A stretch of DNA of 64,000 bases from Agrobacterium vitis. Its GTDB lineage: Bacteria; Pseudomonadota; Alphaproteobacteria; Rhizobiales; Rhizobiaceae. Below are positions 16,080 to 23,479 of this stretch, in pieces (the stretch's first letter is position 1; each line of letters starts with the position of its first letter). The notes under the pieces are model-generated. The model did not search any database and was not told the origin of the DNA. It saw only the letters and a list, made by a program, of their open reading frames with translations. Location of the stretch: NCBI RefSeq assembly GCF_013426735.1, contig NZ_AP023273.1:1-64000 (forward strand), written 5' to 3'. The translations under genes were made by a program, and so were the position numbers.

Positions 16080-16987
16080 CAGGTATTCCTTTCCTGGCCA
16101 ATCATCCGCACGACGAACAGCGTGATGAACACCATCATGATCAGGAACAGAACGACGGCGATGGCCGCCCCATACCCCATGCGGAACCCGTATTCCGACA
16201 GCGCCTCCTCATACATGTAATAGGACAGCACCCGGCTGGAGCCATAGGGACCACCAGCCGTCATGATCGACACCAGGTCGAAGGAGCGCAATGCGCCGAT
16301 CACCGTGACCACCATGGCAATGAAGGTGGCAGGCGCCAGCTGCGGCAGGATGATGTTTTTGAGCAGTGACCAGCCCTTGGCACCATCCATGCGGGCCGCT
16401 TCCACCTGCTCAGGATTGATATTGTTGAGACCGGTCAGATAGAGGATCATGCAATAGGCGGTCTGCGGCCAGAGACCGGCGACGATGATGCCATAGGTGA
16501 CAAACCGCTCATCGGCCAAAACCGCGAAATCCATTCCGGTCAGATGCTTGATCAGCACGGAAAACAACCCGAAATTCGGTGCATAGAACCAGGTGAACAT
16601 CAGGCCGACCACGACCTGGCTGATGACGAAAGGGAAGAAAAACAGCGATTTGTAAAGCCGGATGCCGGTCACAGTCTGATTGAGAAACAATGCCACCGCC
16701 AAACCGCCGGGAATGGCCAGAAGGTAGAGCACCAACCAGATCAGGTTGTTTTGCAGCGAGGTATAAAAGGCCTCGTCGCCCAGCAATTCCTGATAGTTTC
16801 CAAGCCCGATCCAGACTTTCTCACCAATACCATCCCAATCGTGAAAGCTGATCCAGACAGACTGGAAAATCGGCAGCACGACATAGATGACGAACATCAC
16901 CAATCCGGGCGCTAAAAACAGCCAGGGGGCAATGCGTTGCTGGTGACGTTTCCAAAATCCGGATGAAACAGGAGCAGCAGTGCTCAC
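16079..16987 (-). CDS. CUT1 sugar ABC transporter permease (MalF type)
   Basis: 302 aa, six membrane segments, EAA loop EAARMDGAKGWSLLKNIILPQ. The start is GTG at 16987, supported by GGAGGTG seven bases upstream. Partner of the MalG-type permease. It begins 113 bases after the solute-binding protein gene. That gap holds an imperfect stem (CGGCCGAATG ... CATCCGGCCG), a common arrangement for making more binding protein than permease. Confidence 0.92.
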   Translation of the reverse strand: MSTAAPVSSGFWKRHQQRIAPWLFLAPGLVMFVIYVVLPIFQSVWISFHDWDGIGEKVWIGLGNYQELLGDEAFYTSLQNNLIWLVLYLLAIPGGLAVALFLNQTVTGIRLYKSLFFFPFVISQVVVGLMFTWFYAPNFGLFSVLIKHLTGMDFAVLADERFVTYGIIVAGLWPQTAYCMILYLTGLNNINPEQVEAARMDGAKGWSLLKNIILPQLAPATFIAMVVTVIGALRSFDLVSIMTAGGPYGSSRVLSYYMYEEALSEYGFRMGYGAAIAVVLFLIMMVFITLFVVRMIGQERNT

Positions 16988-17100
16988 GGCAGCACCTCCG
17001 TTAATGCAAGGGCTGAGGGATAGCGAAGCATCCTAGCCGTTCTGTGACTGAAAATCGGCCGAATGCCACTTGCGCGACATCCGGCCGTCGGGAGAACCGA

Positions 17101-18333
17101 TTATTTGTAAACGCGGGCACGGACCTTATCGAGGCGCGCCAGGATGGCATCGACCTTGTCAGGCTTGACCATGAATTCCTGGAAGCCTTCCATGCCCGCC
17201 TTGGCCATATCGGCAGGCGCGTCACGATCATAGAACTGCGCCAATGCGTAAGCGCTCGACAACATATCGAAACCGGCGCTCAGGAATGGATCGCTGGATT
17301 TTTCCGACTTGTTGTTGATCGGCAACTGACCAAGGGTGGCGTTCATCTTGGTCTGGGTTTCCGGCTTTGCGAGATAAGCCAGGAACTTGCGGGCATCCGT
17401 CTTGTTCTTGGCGCCCGAGGGAATGTGGAAGGATTCGGTCGGCGCATCTTCCGCCCGCGGCAGGCCGGGGGTGATTTCCGGGAATTGCAGGAAGCCGATC
17501 TGTTCTTCCTTCAAGCCGCCATCCTTCATCGGGGCCACGGCAAAGTTGCCCATCAAATACATGGCCGCCTTGCCCTGCACGAATTGCGGCATGGCATCCT
17601 GCCAATCAAGTGCGGCATGGTTGGCGATGAAATAACCGGGCTTGATCAGCTCATCCCATTTCGCAAACACGGCTTTGACGCGCGGGTCGGTGTAAGGCAC
17701 CTTTCCGGCCGTCAGGTCCATGTGGAATTCATAGCCGTTGACGCGCAGGTCGAGATAGTCGAACCAGCCTGCCGTCGGCCACAACGCCTTGGTGCCAATG
17801 GTAAAGGGCGTGATACCGGCCTTTTTCAGCTTGTCACAGGCCGCCAGCAACTCGGCCCAGGTCTTGGGCGGCGTGATGCCTTGAGCGGCAAAAATATCCT
17901 TGCGGTAGTAAATACCCCATTGATAGGTGGAATAGGGAATGCCCCATTTCTTCCCATCGATTTCCATCGACTTGGTGGCGGATTTCAACTGATTGTTGAG
18001 ATCGTCCTTGGCCCAGATATCGCTGACATCCTCGAACAGGCCAGCCTTGACGAAGGGCGCCATGCGGTTGCCAGAATACCAAGACACGACATCCGGCGCA
18101 TCAGCTGTCAGAAAGTTGCGGATCGCGGATTTATAGCCCTCGTGGTCGAAATTATTCCATTTGACGGTCACGTCAGGATTGGCGGCCTGGAAATCCTTCA
18201 GCAGCTCTTCCATCGCCTTTTTCGGCGTCGGGTCCGACTGATCGGAATTGAGCACAATCTGGCCCGCAAATGCGGTTGACATGGTCAATGCATAGCCAAG
18301 CGCCAAGCTCGGCATCAGTTTAAAGCAAATCAT
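17101..18333 (-). CDS. Periplasmic sugar-binding protein of a CUT1 ABC transporter
   Basis: 410 aa from MICFKLMP, with a signal peptide (about 1-23, cut after FAG or AFA). GGGGAGGAATGTG precedes the ATG. The body is a family 1 (MalE-like) fold with typical segments DAPDVVSWYSGNRM and YRKDIFAAQGITPPKTWAELL. It delivers the sugar to the MalF/MalG pair. First gene of the operon SBP-malF-malG-GH36-ATPase-GH42; the neighbouring enzymes predict galactosyl oligosaccharides as ligand. Confidence 0.92.
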   Translation of the reverse strand: MICFKLMPSLALGYALTMSTAFAGQIVLNSDQSDPTPKKAMEELLKDFQAANPDVTVKWNNFDHEGYKSAIRNFLTADAPDVVSWYSGNRMAPFVKAGLFEDVSDIWAKDDLNNQLKSATKSMEIDGKKWGIPYSTYQWGIYYRKDIFAAQGITPPKTWAELLAACDKLKKAGITPFTIGTKALWPTAGWFDYLDLRVNGYEFHMDLTAGKVPYTDPRVKAVFAKWDELIKPGYFIANHAALDWQDAMPQFVQGKAAMYLMGNFAVAPMKDGGLKEEQIGFLQFPEITPGLPRAEDAPTESFHIPSGAKNKTDARKFLAYLAKPETQTKMNATLGQLPINNKSEKSSDPFLSAGFDMLSSAYALAQFYDRDAPADMAKAGMEGFQEFMVKPDKVDAILARLDKVRARVYK

Positions 18334-18553
18334 CACATTCCTCCCCGGAATCATTGTCTGCGGTATGACAGTAACCTCGTCGCCTCCAGAAGGCATTCAA
18401 GGTCGCTGTCACATTTTATATCTCCAGCATGATGTCTTGCCTCAGCCAAACGGCCACAAGACATCCTGCCCTCTCTGCAACTCTCAGCTTCTTTGCGTCC
18501 GCCTCCTGCAAAAGCGCCTTGACCGTGCGCCAGAAAGCCGCAATCTACCTCCG

Positions 18554-18575
18554 AAATTCCGGCTTAAAATTCCGG
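18554..18575. promoter_or_regulatory. Direct repeat upstream of the AraC-type regulator
   Basis: AAATTCCGG occurs at 18554-18562 and 18567-18575, 13 bases apart, ending 23 bases before the regulator's ATG. The 265-base region 18334-18598 separates it from the divergent binding-protein gene and must carry both promoters. Binding by the adjacent AraC protein is a guess from position and direct-repeat form. Confidence 0.3.
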
Positions 18576-18598
18576 TATCCTAAGATTTTCGGTGCGAA

Positions 18599-19534
18599 AT
18601 GGCTCGACGTCCTCCCTTGATCAACAGACTTGGTGCGACACCTGTACACCCCGAACGCGATCCCGCCCATCCCCTGGTTGTATTTGGCGATAACCGCTTC
18701 TGCGCCGGGGAATTGCTGGACGTCCAGAAGATGGCTGGGCCGCATATGCACAGCCAGATCGAGCTGAATTTCGTGTTGGAAGGCTCGATGACCTATTGGT
18801 TCGATGGCCGGGAGCTGACGATTTCGGAAGGCCGGCTCTGCCTGTTCTGGGGGATGATCCCCCATCAGGTCATCGACCGGCGGGAAGGCACCCGCTTCAT
18901 CTGTCTTTATGTGCCGATGTCGGTGTTTCTGGGATTGGCCAGCCTGAGCCAGTTTCGCGACTCGGTGTTTCGCGGCGCCGTCATCGAGGCTTTGCACCTG
19001 CGGGCCTGGGACCGTGAAATCTTTCTGCGCTGGCGTGACGAATTGCTGGGTGGCGATGAGGGCGATATCGAGATCGTCCGCAGCGAATTGACCGCCCGCC
19101 TGATGCGGATCGAACGGGATGGCTGGCGTGACCTGCGTGAGCAGGGATCGGCACTGGCAAGCCTCGGTCAACGCGATGCGGGCTGGATGCTGCATGTGGA
19201 AAAAATGCTGCGCTTCATTGGCGAACACGCACCTGACACGATTTCTGCCGAGGATGTCGGCCGCGCCGCAGGCCTGCATCCCAATTATGCCATGAGCCTG
19301 TTCAAACGTGCCGTGGGCACCACCATCAATCAGGCGATTATCCGCCACCGGCTGGACACCGCCCAATCGCTGCTGATTTCATCCGATATGCCGATTACCG
19401 AAGTGGCCTACGAGTCAGGCTTTGGCTCGCTCTCGACCTTTTACGAGGCTTTCCAGCGTCGGTTCATGGAAAAACCGGTCCAATATCGCCGCCGGATGCG
19501 GGCGAAAGGCACGGCGGCACAGGCAATCACATAA
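18599..19534 (+). CDS. AraC-family regulator of the galactoside operon
   Basis: 311 aa. The N-terminal half is a cupin-like ligand domain (MHSQIELNFVLEGSMTYWF; GMIPHQVIDRREGTRFICLYVP). The C-terminal about 100 residues hold two AraC helix-turn-helix units (AEDVGRAAGLHPNYAMSLFKR; MPITEVAYESGFGSLSTFYEAF). It is divergently transcribed from the galactoside operon, the usual position of an activator such as RafR/MsmR. The inducer is presumably a galactoside. Confidence 0.85.
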   Translation: MARRPPLINRLGATPVHPERDPAHPLVVFGDNRFCAGELLDVQKMAGPHMHSQIELNFVLEGSMTYWFDGRELTISEGRLCLFWGMIPHQVIDRREGTRFICLYVPMSVFLGLASLSQFRDSVFRGAVIEALHLRAWDREIFLRWRDELLGGDEGDIEIVRSELTARLMRIERDGWRDLREQGSALASLGQRDAGWMLHVEKMLRFIGEHAPDTISAEDVGRAAGLHPNYAMSLFKRAVGTTINQAIIRHRLDTAQSLLISSDMPITEVAYESGFGSLSTFYEAFQRRFMEKPVQYRRRMRAKGTAAQAIT

Positions 19535-19545
19535 TCCGCCTTGCC

Positions 19546-19572
19546 TGATGATAAATATGATTATTATCATCA
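19546..19572. promoter_or_regulatory. Perfect inverted repeat with iron-responsive (TGA-N9-TCA) motif upstream of fhuF-like gene
   Basis: TGATGATAA at 19546-19554 and TTATCATCA at 19564-19572 form perfect 9-base arms around a 9-base spacer. Inside it, TGA at 19558-19560 and TCA at 19570-19572 fit the TGA-N9-TCA iron-responsive operator bound by RirA in rhizobia. It lies about 80 bases before the FhuF-type gene. A Fur/Mur-like site is the alternative reading. Confidence 0.5.
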
Positions 19573-19652
19573 TGTTTTCTTGACGCCTGGAAATCCGCAT
19601 TCTAATCTGCGGTCGGTTGCAGCAAGCAATCGATCAAGCGGCGGAAAAACCC

Positions 19653-20438
19653 ATGGGATCGACGATCCAGATGTCCAGGCCGTTGGTGCATGGCGCTCTG
19701 CCCACCATCGACGATGACTGGTCCCCCGACATGCCGGGCGACGAGCGCTTTGCCTTTTGCCGCGGAAAACTGCTGCTGGACGCGCCTGAGGATGCCGAGA
19801 TTATCCCTTGCACCTCGCTTGCCGACCCGGATGTGTTTGCCGATATCATCGCCCGCTACACTTGCAAATTTCCTGGCGCTGACAAGCGCGCGGTAATCTC
19901 GATGTGGACGCTCTATTATTTCAGCATCCTGACCATTGCGCCTACGGTCCACCGTCTGGTGCATTGGCGACAATTATCGCTCGGGCTCACCCAGATGTCG
20001 CTGGTCTGCGATCCACAGACAGCCGAACCAAAAGCATTTCTGCTATCAGGTCCAGGCCGTCCCGCTGATCATGCGCCAGCGCTGGCCGATCTCCACGCCA
20101 TCCTGCGCGACCATGCCGCGCCAGTGATTACCCTCATTGCCGGGCATTGCGGTGTTGCGCCGAAGCTGATGTGGAACAATGTCGCCGTCTATCTCAACTG
20201 GATCATCAAGGAAATCGGCAATCAGGCAGGTCCGCACCTGATGGAAGAGGCGATCGAGATCATCTCGGGCCAGCATTGGCCGGATGGCAGCCGCAATCCG
20301 TTGTTTGGAATGATCAAGCTAGCCCGCCGCCAATGTGGCATGGACCATTTCCAGCGCAAGGTCTGCTGCCTGCGCTATAACCTGCCAGGCGTTCCCGGCT
20401 GTGGCGACCTCTGCCCCCTACCCGATGGCCGTCGCTAA
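19653..20438 (+). CDS. FhuF-family siderophore-iron reductase
   Basis: 261 aa from MGSTIQMS; a TTG at 19617 would add 12 residues. The C-terminal cysteine cluster that binds the 2Fe-2S centre in FhuF is present as Cys238-Cys239, ten residues, Cys250, then Cys254. The E. coli protein has two residues between the last pair; here there are three (GDL). FhuF proteins reduce ferric hydroxamate siderophores in the cytoplasm so that iron is released. This fits the neighbouring hydroxamate-type siderophore genes and the iron-type operator upstream. Confidence 0.75.
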   Translation: MGSTIQMSRPLVHGALPTIDDDWSPDMPGDERFAFCRGKLLLDAPEDAEIIPCTSLADPDVFADIIARYTCKFPGADKRAVISMWTLYYFSILTIAPTVHRLVHWRQLSLGLTQMSLVCDPQTAEPKAFLLSGPGRPADHAPALADLHAILRDHAAPVITLIAGHCGVAPKLMWNNVAVYLNWIIKEIGNQAGPHLMEEAIEIISGQHWPDGSRNPLFGMIKLARRQCGMDHFQRKVCCLRYNLPGVPGCGDLCPLPDGRR

Positions 20439-20488
20439 CAACCTTCGGGCAATTTGCTGCACCGCCCCCCGGATACCTCCGGCTAGGC

Positions 20489-20977
20489 CTACTTACCGCC
20501 CGTTTTAGCCAAGGGCTTCACAAAAAACAGACACGGATGGTCCTCATGCCACAGAGTGGGGAACACTTCGGCCCGTATAAATCCATTCCGGTCATAAAAG
20601 GCGCGGGTGGCGTCGTATTGCGGTTCATGCCTGCCGCGCGGTACCAAGGTTTTCACAGTCACCAGTCGGCAACCGGCTTTGCGGGCTAAATCCTCCGCCG
20701 CTGACAACAGCAGCCTGCCTGCGCCCTGGCGATGATAGGCCCGGCGGGTACCGATCGCCACGATTTCCACGGTATCGGGAAGATGCGGTTTCAGCATGAC
20801 AAATCCGGCCACAGTGTCACCGTCAAGGCAGCCGAACATCGGCAAGGTCTCGGCCGCCGCCGCGCAGGCATCGATCACGGCGGGCTCCGTAAACCAGTCG
20901 GACAGTTCCGACATGATGTCGCGGCAGATTTCGCCCTTGTTGGCGGTCAATTCGGTAATAGCAAGCACAATAATCAC
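20489..20977 (-). CDS. GNAT-family N-acetyltransferase
   Basis: 162 aa, GTG start at 20977 (a second GTG at 20968 is possible). The GNAT acetyl-CoA site is seen as VEIVAIGTRRAYHRQGAGRLLLSAAEDLAR (two pieces around residues 73-102) and the C-terminal YDATRAFYDRNGFIRAEVF. The substrate cannot be told. It is convergent with the fhuF-like gene and 135 bases downstream of the sigma-factor gene. A role in siderophore acetylation (replacing VbsG/VbsC) is conceivable, but its sequence gives no support beyond location. Confidence 0.75.
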   Translation of the reverse strand: MIIVLAITELTANKGEICRDIMSELSDWFTEPAVIDACAAAAETLPMFGCLDGDTVAGFVMLKPHLPDTVEIVAIGTRRAYHRQGAGRLLLSAAEDLARKAGCRLVTVKTLVPRGRHEPQYDATRAFYDRNGFIRAEVFPTLWHEDHPCLFFVKPLAKTGGK

Positions 20978-21034
20978 TCATCTTTTCAATTATTTTTGTC
21001 GTAAAACGTGGTGCGCCATTGCGGTTTCACGCAG

Positions 21035-21064
21035 AAAATGCAGGCATAACGCCACCCGCATTTT
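21035..21064 (-). terminator. Possible weak terminator downstream of the ECF sigma gene
   Basis: AAAATGC at 21035-21041 pairs with GCATTTT at 21058-21064. On the minus strand this gives a stem with one mismatch about 50 bases after the sigma-factor stop codon. The U-tract is poor. Confidence 0.3.
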
Positions 21065-21112
21065 AAAAATCCGCAACGGCAAAATCGTAAACCCGGTCGA
21101 GGTCTCCCGGCG

Positions 21113-21736
21113 TCAAGCCGCCGAACGATTGCAGTAGAGCGGATGCACCTCCTCACTTAAAGGGGGCGTCGGCACCGCATCGCGTTTACCTTTGCGGCTC
21201 GAGGCTCGGCATTTCACCCCATCCGGGCAGATGGCAGCCAGGCATTGCGCATGGGCATCACGCAGCAACCCGCAGACCAAGGCGCAGGAGACACCTGCCT
21301 GCCTGGCGATAATATTTTGCGGCACACCTTCGAAAAAATGGTCCTCGTAGAATTTACGAGTCCGGGGCGGCATAGCCTCCATGGTGCAGCAGAAGGCCTG
21401 ATAAGCTTCCACCTCGCGCAAATGCTCTTCGGGGCTGCCGTAATCGGATGTGCTATCGCCCTCCTCCTCAACGGCAAACAGGCCCCGCTCATAACGCAAC
21501 CGACGCATATGGTCGGTGGCGAGATTACGCACCATCCGCATCATATAGGACGCTGGAACCGCAATATCCGGCGGCAATGGCTTTGCAACAAGCTGCAAAA
21601 GCACTTCCTGAACGATGTCTTCCGCCAAAGAGGCACAACCGGTAATTCGCCGTGCGGCCCCTAGGAGTTTCGACTTGTTCATCAGGGCAGTTTTTATCTG
21701 TTCGTCACATATCGATTGCGAAATATTGGCTATCAT
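21113..21736 (-). CDS. rpoI: ECF RNA polymerase sigma factor (RpoI/FecI-like)
   Basis: 207 aa from MIANISQS. Region 2 is seen in SLAEDIVQEVLLQLVAKP and YMMRMVRNLATDHMRRLRYE; region 4 in MPPRTRKFYEDHFFEGVPQNIIARQAGVS. A basic, Cys-containing tail of about 35 residues follows. In Rhizobium leguminosarum the sigma factor RpoI drives vicibactin genes and is itself iron-repressed. The position next to vbs-like genes and a TGA-N9-TCA motif 117 bases upstream fit that role. No anti-sigma gene is adjacent. Confidence 0.75.
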   Translation of the reverse strand: MIANISQSICDEQIKTALMNKSKLLGAARRITGCASLAEDIVQEVLLQLVAKPLPPDIAVPASYMMRMVRNLATDHMRRLRYERGLFAVEEEGDSTSDYGSPEEHLREVEAYQAFCCTMEAMPPRTRKFYEDHFFEGVPQNIIARQAGVSCALVCGLLRDAHAQCLAAICPDGVKCRASSRKGKRDAVPTPPLSEEVHPLYCNRSAA

Positions 21737-21852
21737 GTCGGGCTCGCCTTGAAATCCCAGATTGAAACCGTGGAATTCCCCCTTATTTCTGGGGCACACT
21801 AGAAAACATGATTTAATGAGTCAAGATAAAACCGAGAGACCCTTTCTATTTC

Positions 21853-21867
21853 TGAGAATCAATATCA
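21853..21867. promoter_or_regulatory. TGA-N9-TCA iron-responsive operator candidate upstream of the sigma gene
   Basis: TGA at 21853-21855 and TCA at 21865-21867 are separated by nine bases (GAATCAATA), matching the RirA iron-responsive operator pattern. The flanking 21737-21900 is AT-rich and divides the sigma gene from the terminator of the vbsO-like gene. The rest of the 371-base gap 21737-22107 shows no gene. Confidence 0.45.
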
Positions 21868-21904
21868 ACCTACTGATTTTCAATATTTATTGAATATACA
21901 ATAT

Positions 21905-21944
21905 GCAAAAAGGTAAGGCGTGGCGCACCCAAAACACGCCTTAC
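21905..21944 (-). terminator. Rho-independent terminator of the vbsS-vbsO transcript
   Basis: Perfect 10-base arms GTAAGGCGTG (21913-21922) and CACGCCTTAC (21935-21944) with a 12-base loop. On the minus strand the stem is followed by CTTTTTGC. It lies about 165 bases after the vbsO-like stop codon. Confidence 0.8.
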
Positions 21945-22107
21945 ATCAATGCACCCCAAGCCCGCCCGCCGCTATTTCTTGCGGTGCGGCAGCAGGCATA
22001 GGCAGTGACCCATAGCGTTGTGCTGAACATTTGAATGGTACAAAGCCATAGGATTTTGTTTCCATCGGAGGGTCCGAAAACCGGCCTCCATTTTTCGCAA
22101 CAACGCT

Positions 22108-23424
22108 TTATTCGGCAGCCTCACCCAGACGAGAAGACATTTCGGACGCCCTCCCCTGACTTTCCCATTGCACCATAGGTTGCGGTTGCACCAAATCGAA
22201 ATAGTCATAGCCAAGCATGGCATTGACGATAACAGCACTTCTCCAGGCCGCCAGACTGAGTTGCGGCTCGGCAATCCCGTGGCTATGACGCCCGGCATTC
22301 AGCACGAAAATCCGATTTTCCTCCGGCCCGTCCCACTTGAGCGAAAAATCACGATTGAGGACAGGTTCCCCAAGGCTGTTGTGCTCGATCCGGTCTCCAA
22401 ACGAGCGCAGGAATTCCGGCAATTCGAAACGGTAGCCGGTGGCAGCGACAATCATATCGACCTCGACCGTCTCGATTGCGTCATCAAAGCCGTTGCGCAT
22501 GGTGAGTTCGATTGTCGCTCCATTGCGCTTGGCGGCGATCACGTCGCGGTGCGGACGCAGCATCATGCCGTCATCCATGCCTGCGGTTTCCAGTTGGCGC
22601 TCATACAGCCGGCGATAAAGCTTCTTCAGGGTTGAAGGTGAAACACCGTCACTGGCCAGAAGCTGGCGGCGCGTATGGCTGATGCGAAGATCCTCGGCCA
22701 GACCATGGAAACGATCCATATAGGCCGGGGTAAACAGTTCATTGGTGAAGGGCGTTGCGTCGAGCGGCTCAAAATTCGCCCTGCGGCTGATCCAGTGGAT
22801 CGAAGCCACGCTTTTCAAGTCAAGCAACGCATCGACGATTTCAGCGCCGCTCTGGCCGCCGCCAATCACCGCCACCCTGCGCGCCTTGATGCCGCCGAGC
22901 CGCTCTGTGGCCTCGCTGCTGTGGAAAATCATCGATTTCGGCAGGCCTGCGGCCCAGTCCGGCAGGGATGGTTTCTTGCCGATGCCAACAGCCATATTAC
23001 GGGCCAGAAAACGGGTGCCATCCACATTGATAGACAACAGCCGATCCGCCACATCGACCTGGCGCACCGTTTGACCAAAGGACAGCGATGGCAGACCACG
23101 AGCCACCCAGCCCAGATAATCGGCAAATTCCTTGCGCGGCACCGCCTCATATTCGGCATTCAAAAACTGGTAGAAGCGCTTGTGGCGCACCAGATAGGAC
23201 AGGAAACTCCAGGGGCTGGTCGGGTTGGTGCCTGTGACCAGATCTTTCAGGAAGGAGGTCTGCATATCGGCACCCGGCAGCATCATGCCCGGATGCCAGG
23301 AAAACGCCGGGCGGCTGTCAAAAAATTGCGCTGTGACCGCTGGGATCGAATCCAGCTGCGCGGCAAGGCTGAGATTGAACGGACCAATTCCGGCTCCCGC
23401 CAGATCGAGCACGTGGGATGTCAT
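22108..23424 (-). CDS. vbsO: L-lysine/L-ornithine N-monooxygenase (VbsO/IucD family), siderophore biosynthesis
   Basis: 438 aa, normal length. FAD-binding GAGIGPFNLSLA near residues 10-21, then FSWHPGMMLPGADMQTSFLKDLV; NADPH-binding VIGGGQSGAEIVDALL near 196; and the C-terminal ATGYRFELPEF and GRHSHGIAEPQLSLAAWR. The enzyme hydroxylates the side-chain amine, the first step to a hydroxamate. From memory many segments follow E. coli IucD (lysine N6-hydroxylase) closely, but ornithine cannot be excluded. It follows the NRPS gene by 55 bases, with TGGAG before the ATG, so both form one transcript. Confidence 0.88.
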   Translation of the reverse strand: MTSHVLDLAGAGIGPFNLSLAAQLDSIPAVTAQFFDSRPAFSWHPGMMLPGADMQTSFLKDLVTGTNPTSPWSFLSYLVRHKRFYQFLNAEYEAVPRKEFADYLGWVARGLPSLSFGQTVRQVDVADRLLSINVDGTRFLARNMAVGIGKKPSLPDWAAGLPKSMIFHSSEATERLGGIKARRVAVIGGGQSGAEIVDALLDLKSVASIHWISRRANFEPLDATPFTNELFTPAYMDRFHGLAEDLRISHTRRQLLASDGVSPSTLKKLYRRLYERQLETAGMDDGMMLRPHRDVIAAKRNGATIELTMRNGFDDAIETVEVDMIVAATGYRFELPEFLRSFGDRIEHNSLGEPVLNRDFSLKWDGPEENRIFVLNAGRHSHGIAEPQLSLAAWRSAVIVNAMLGYDYFDLVQPQPMVQWESQGRASEMSSRLGEAAE

Positions 23425-23479
23425 GGTTGCACTCCAGACTGAGTTTGAAAACGAAAGGGAGGGGAAATAAAGAGCCGGA

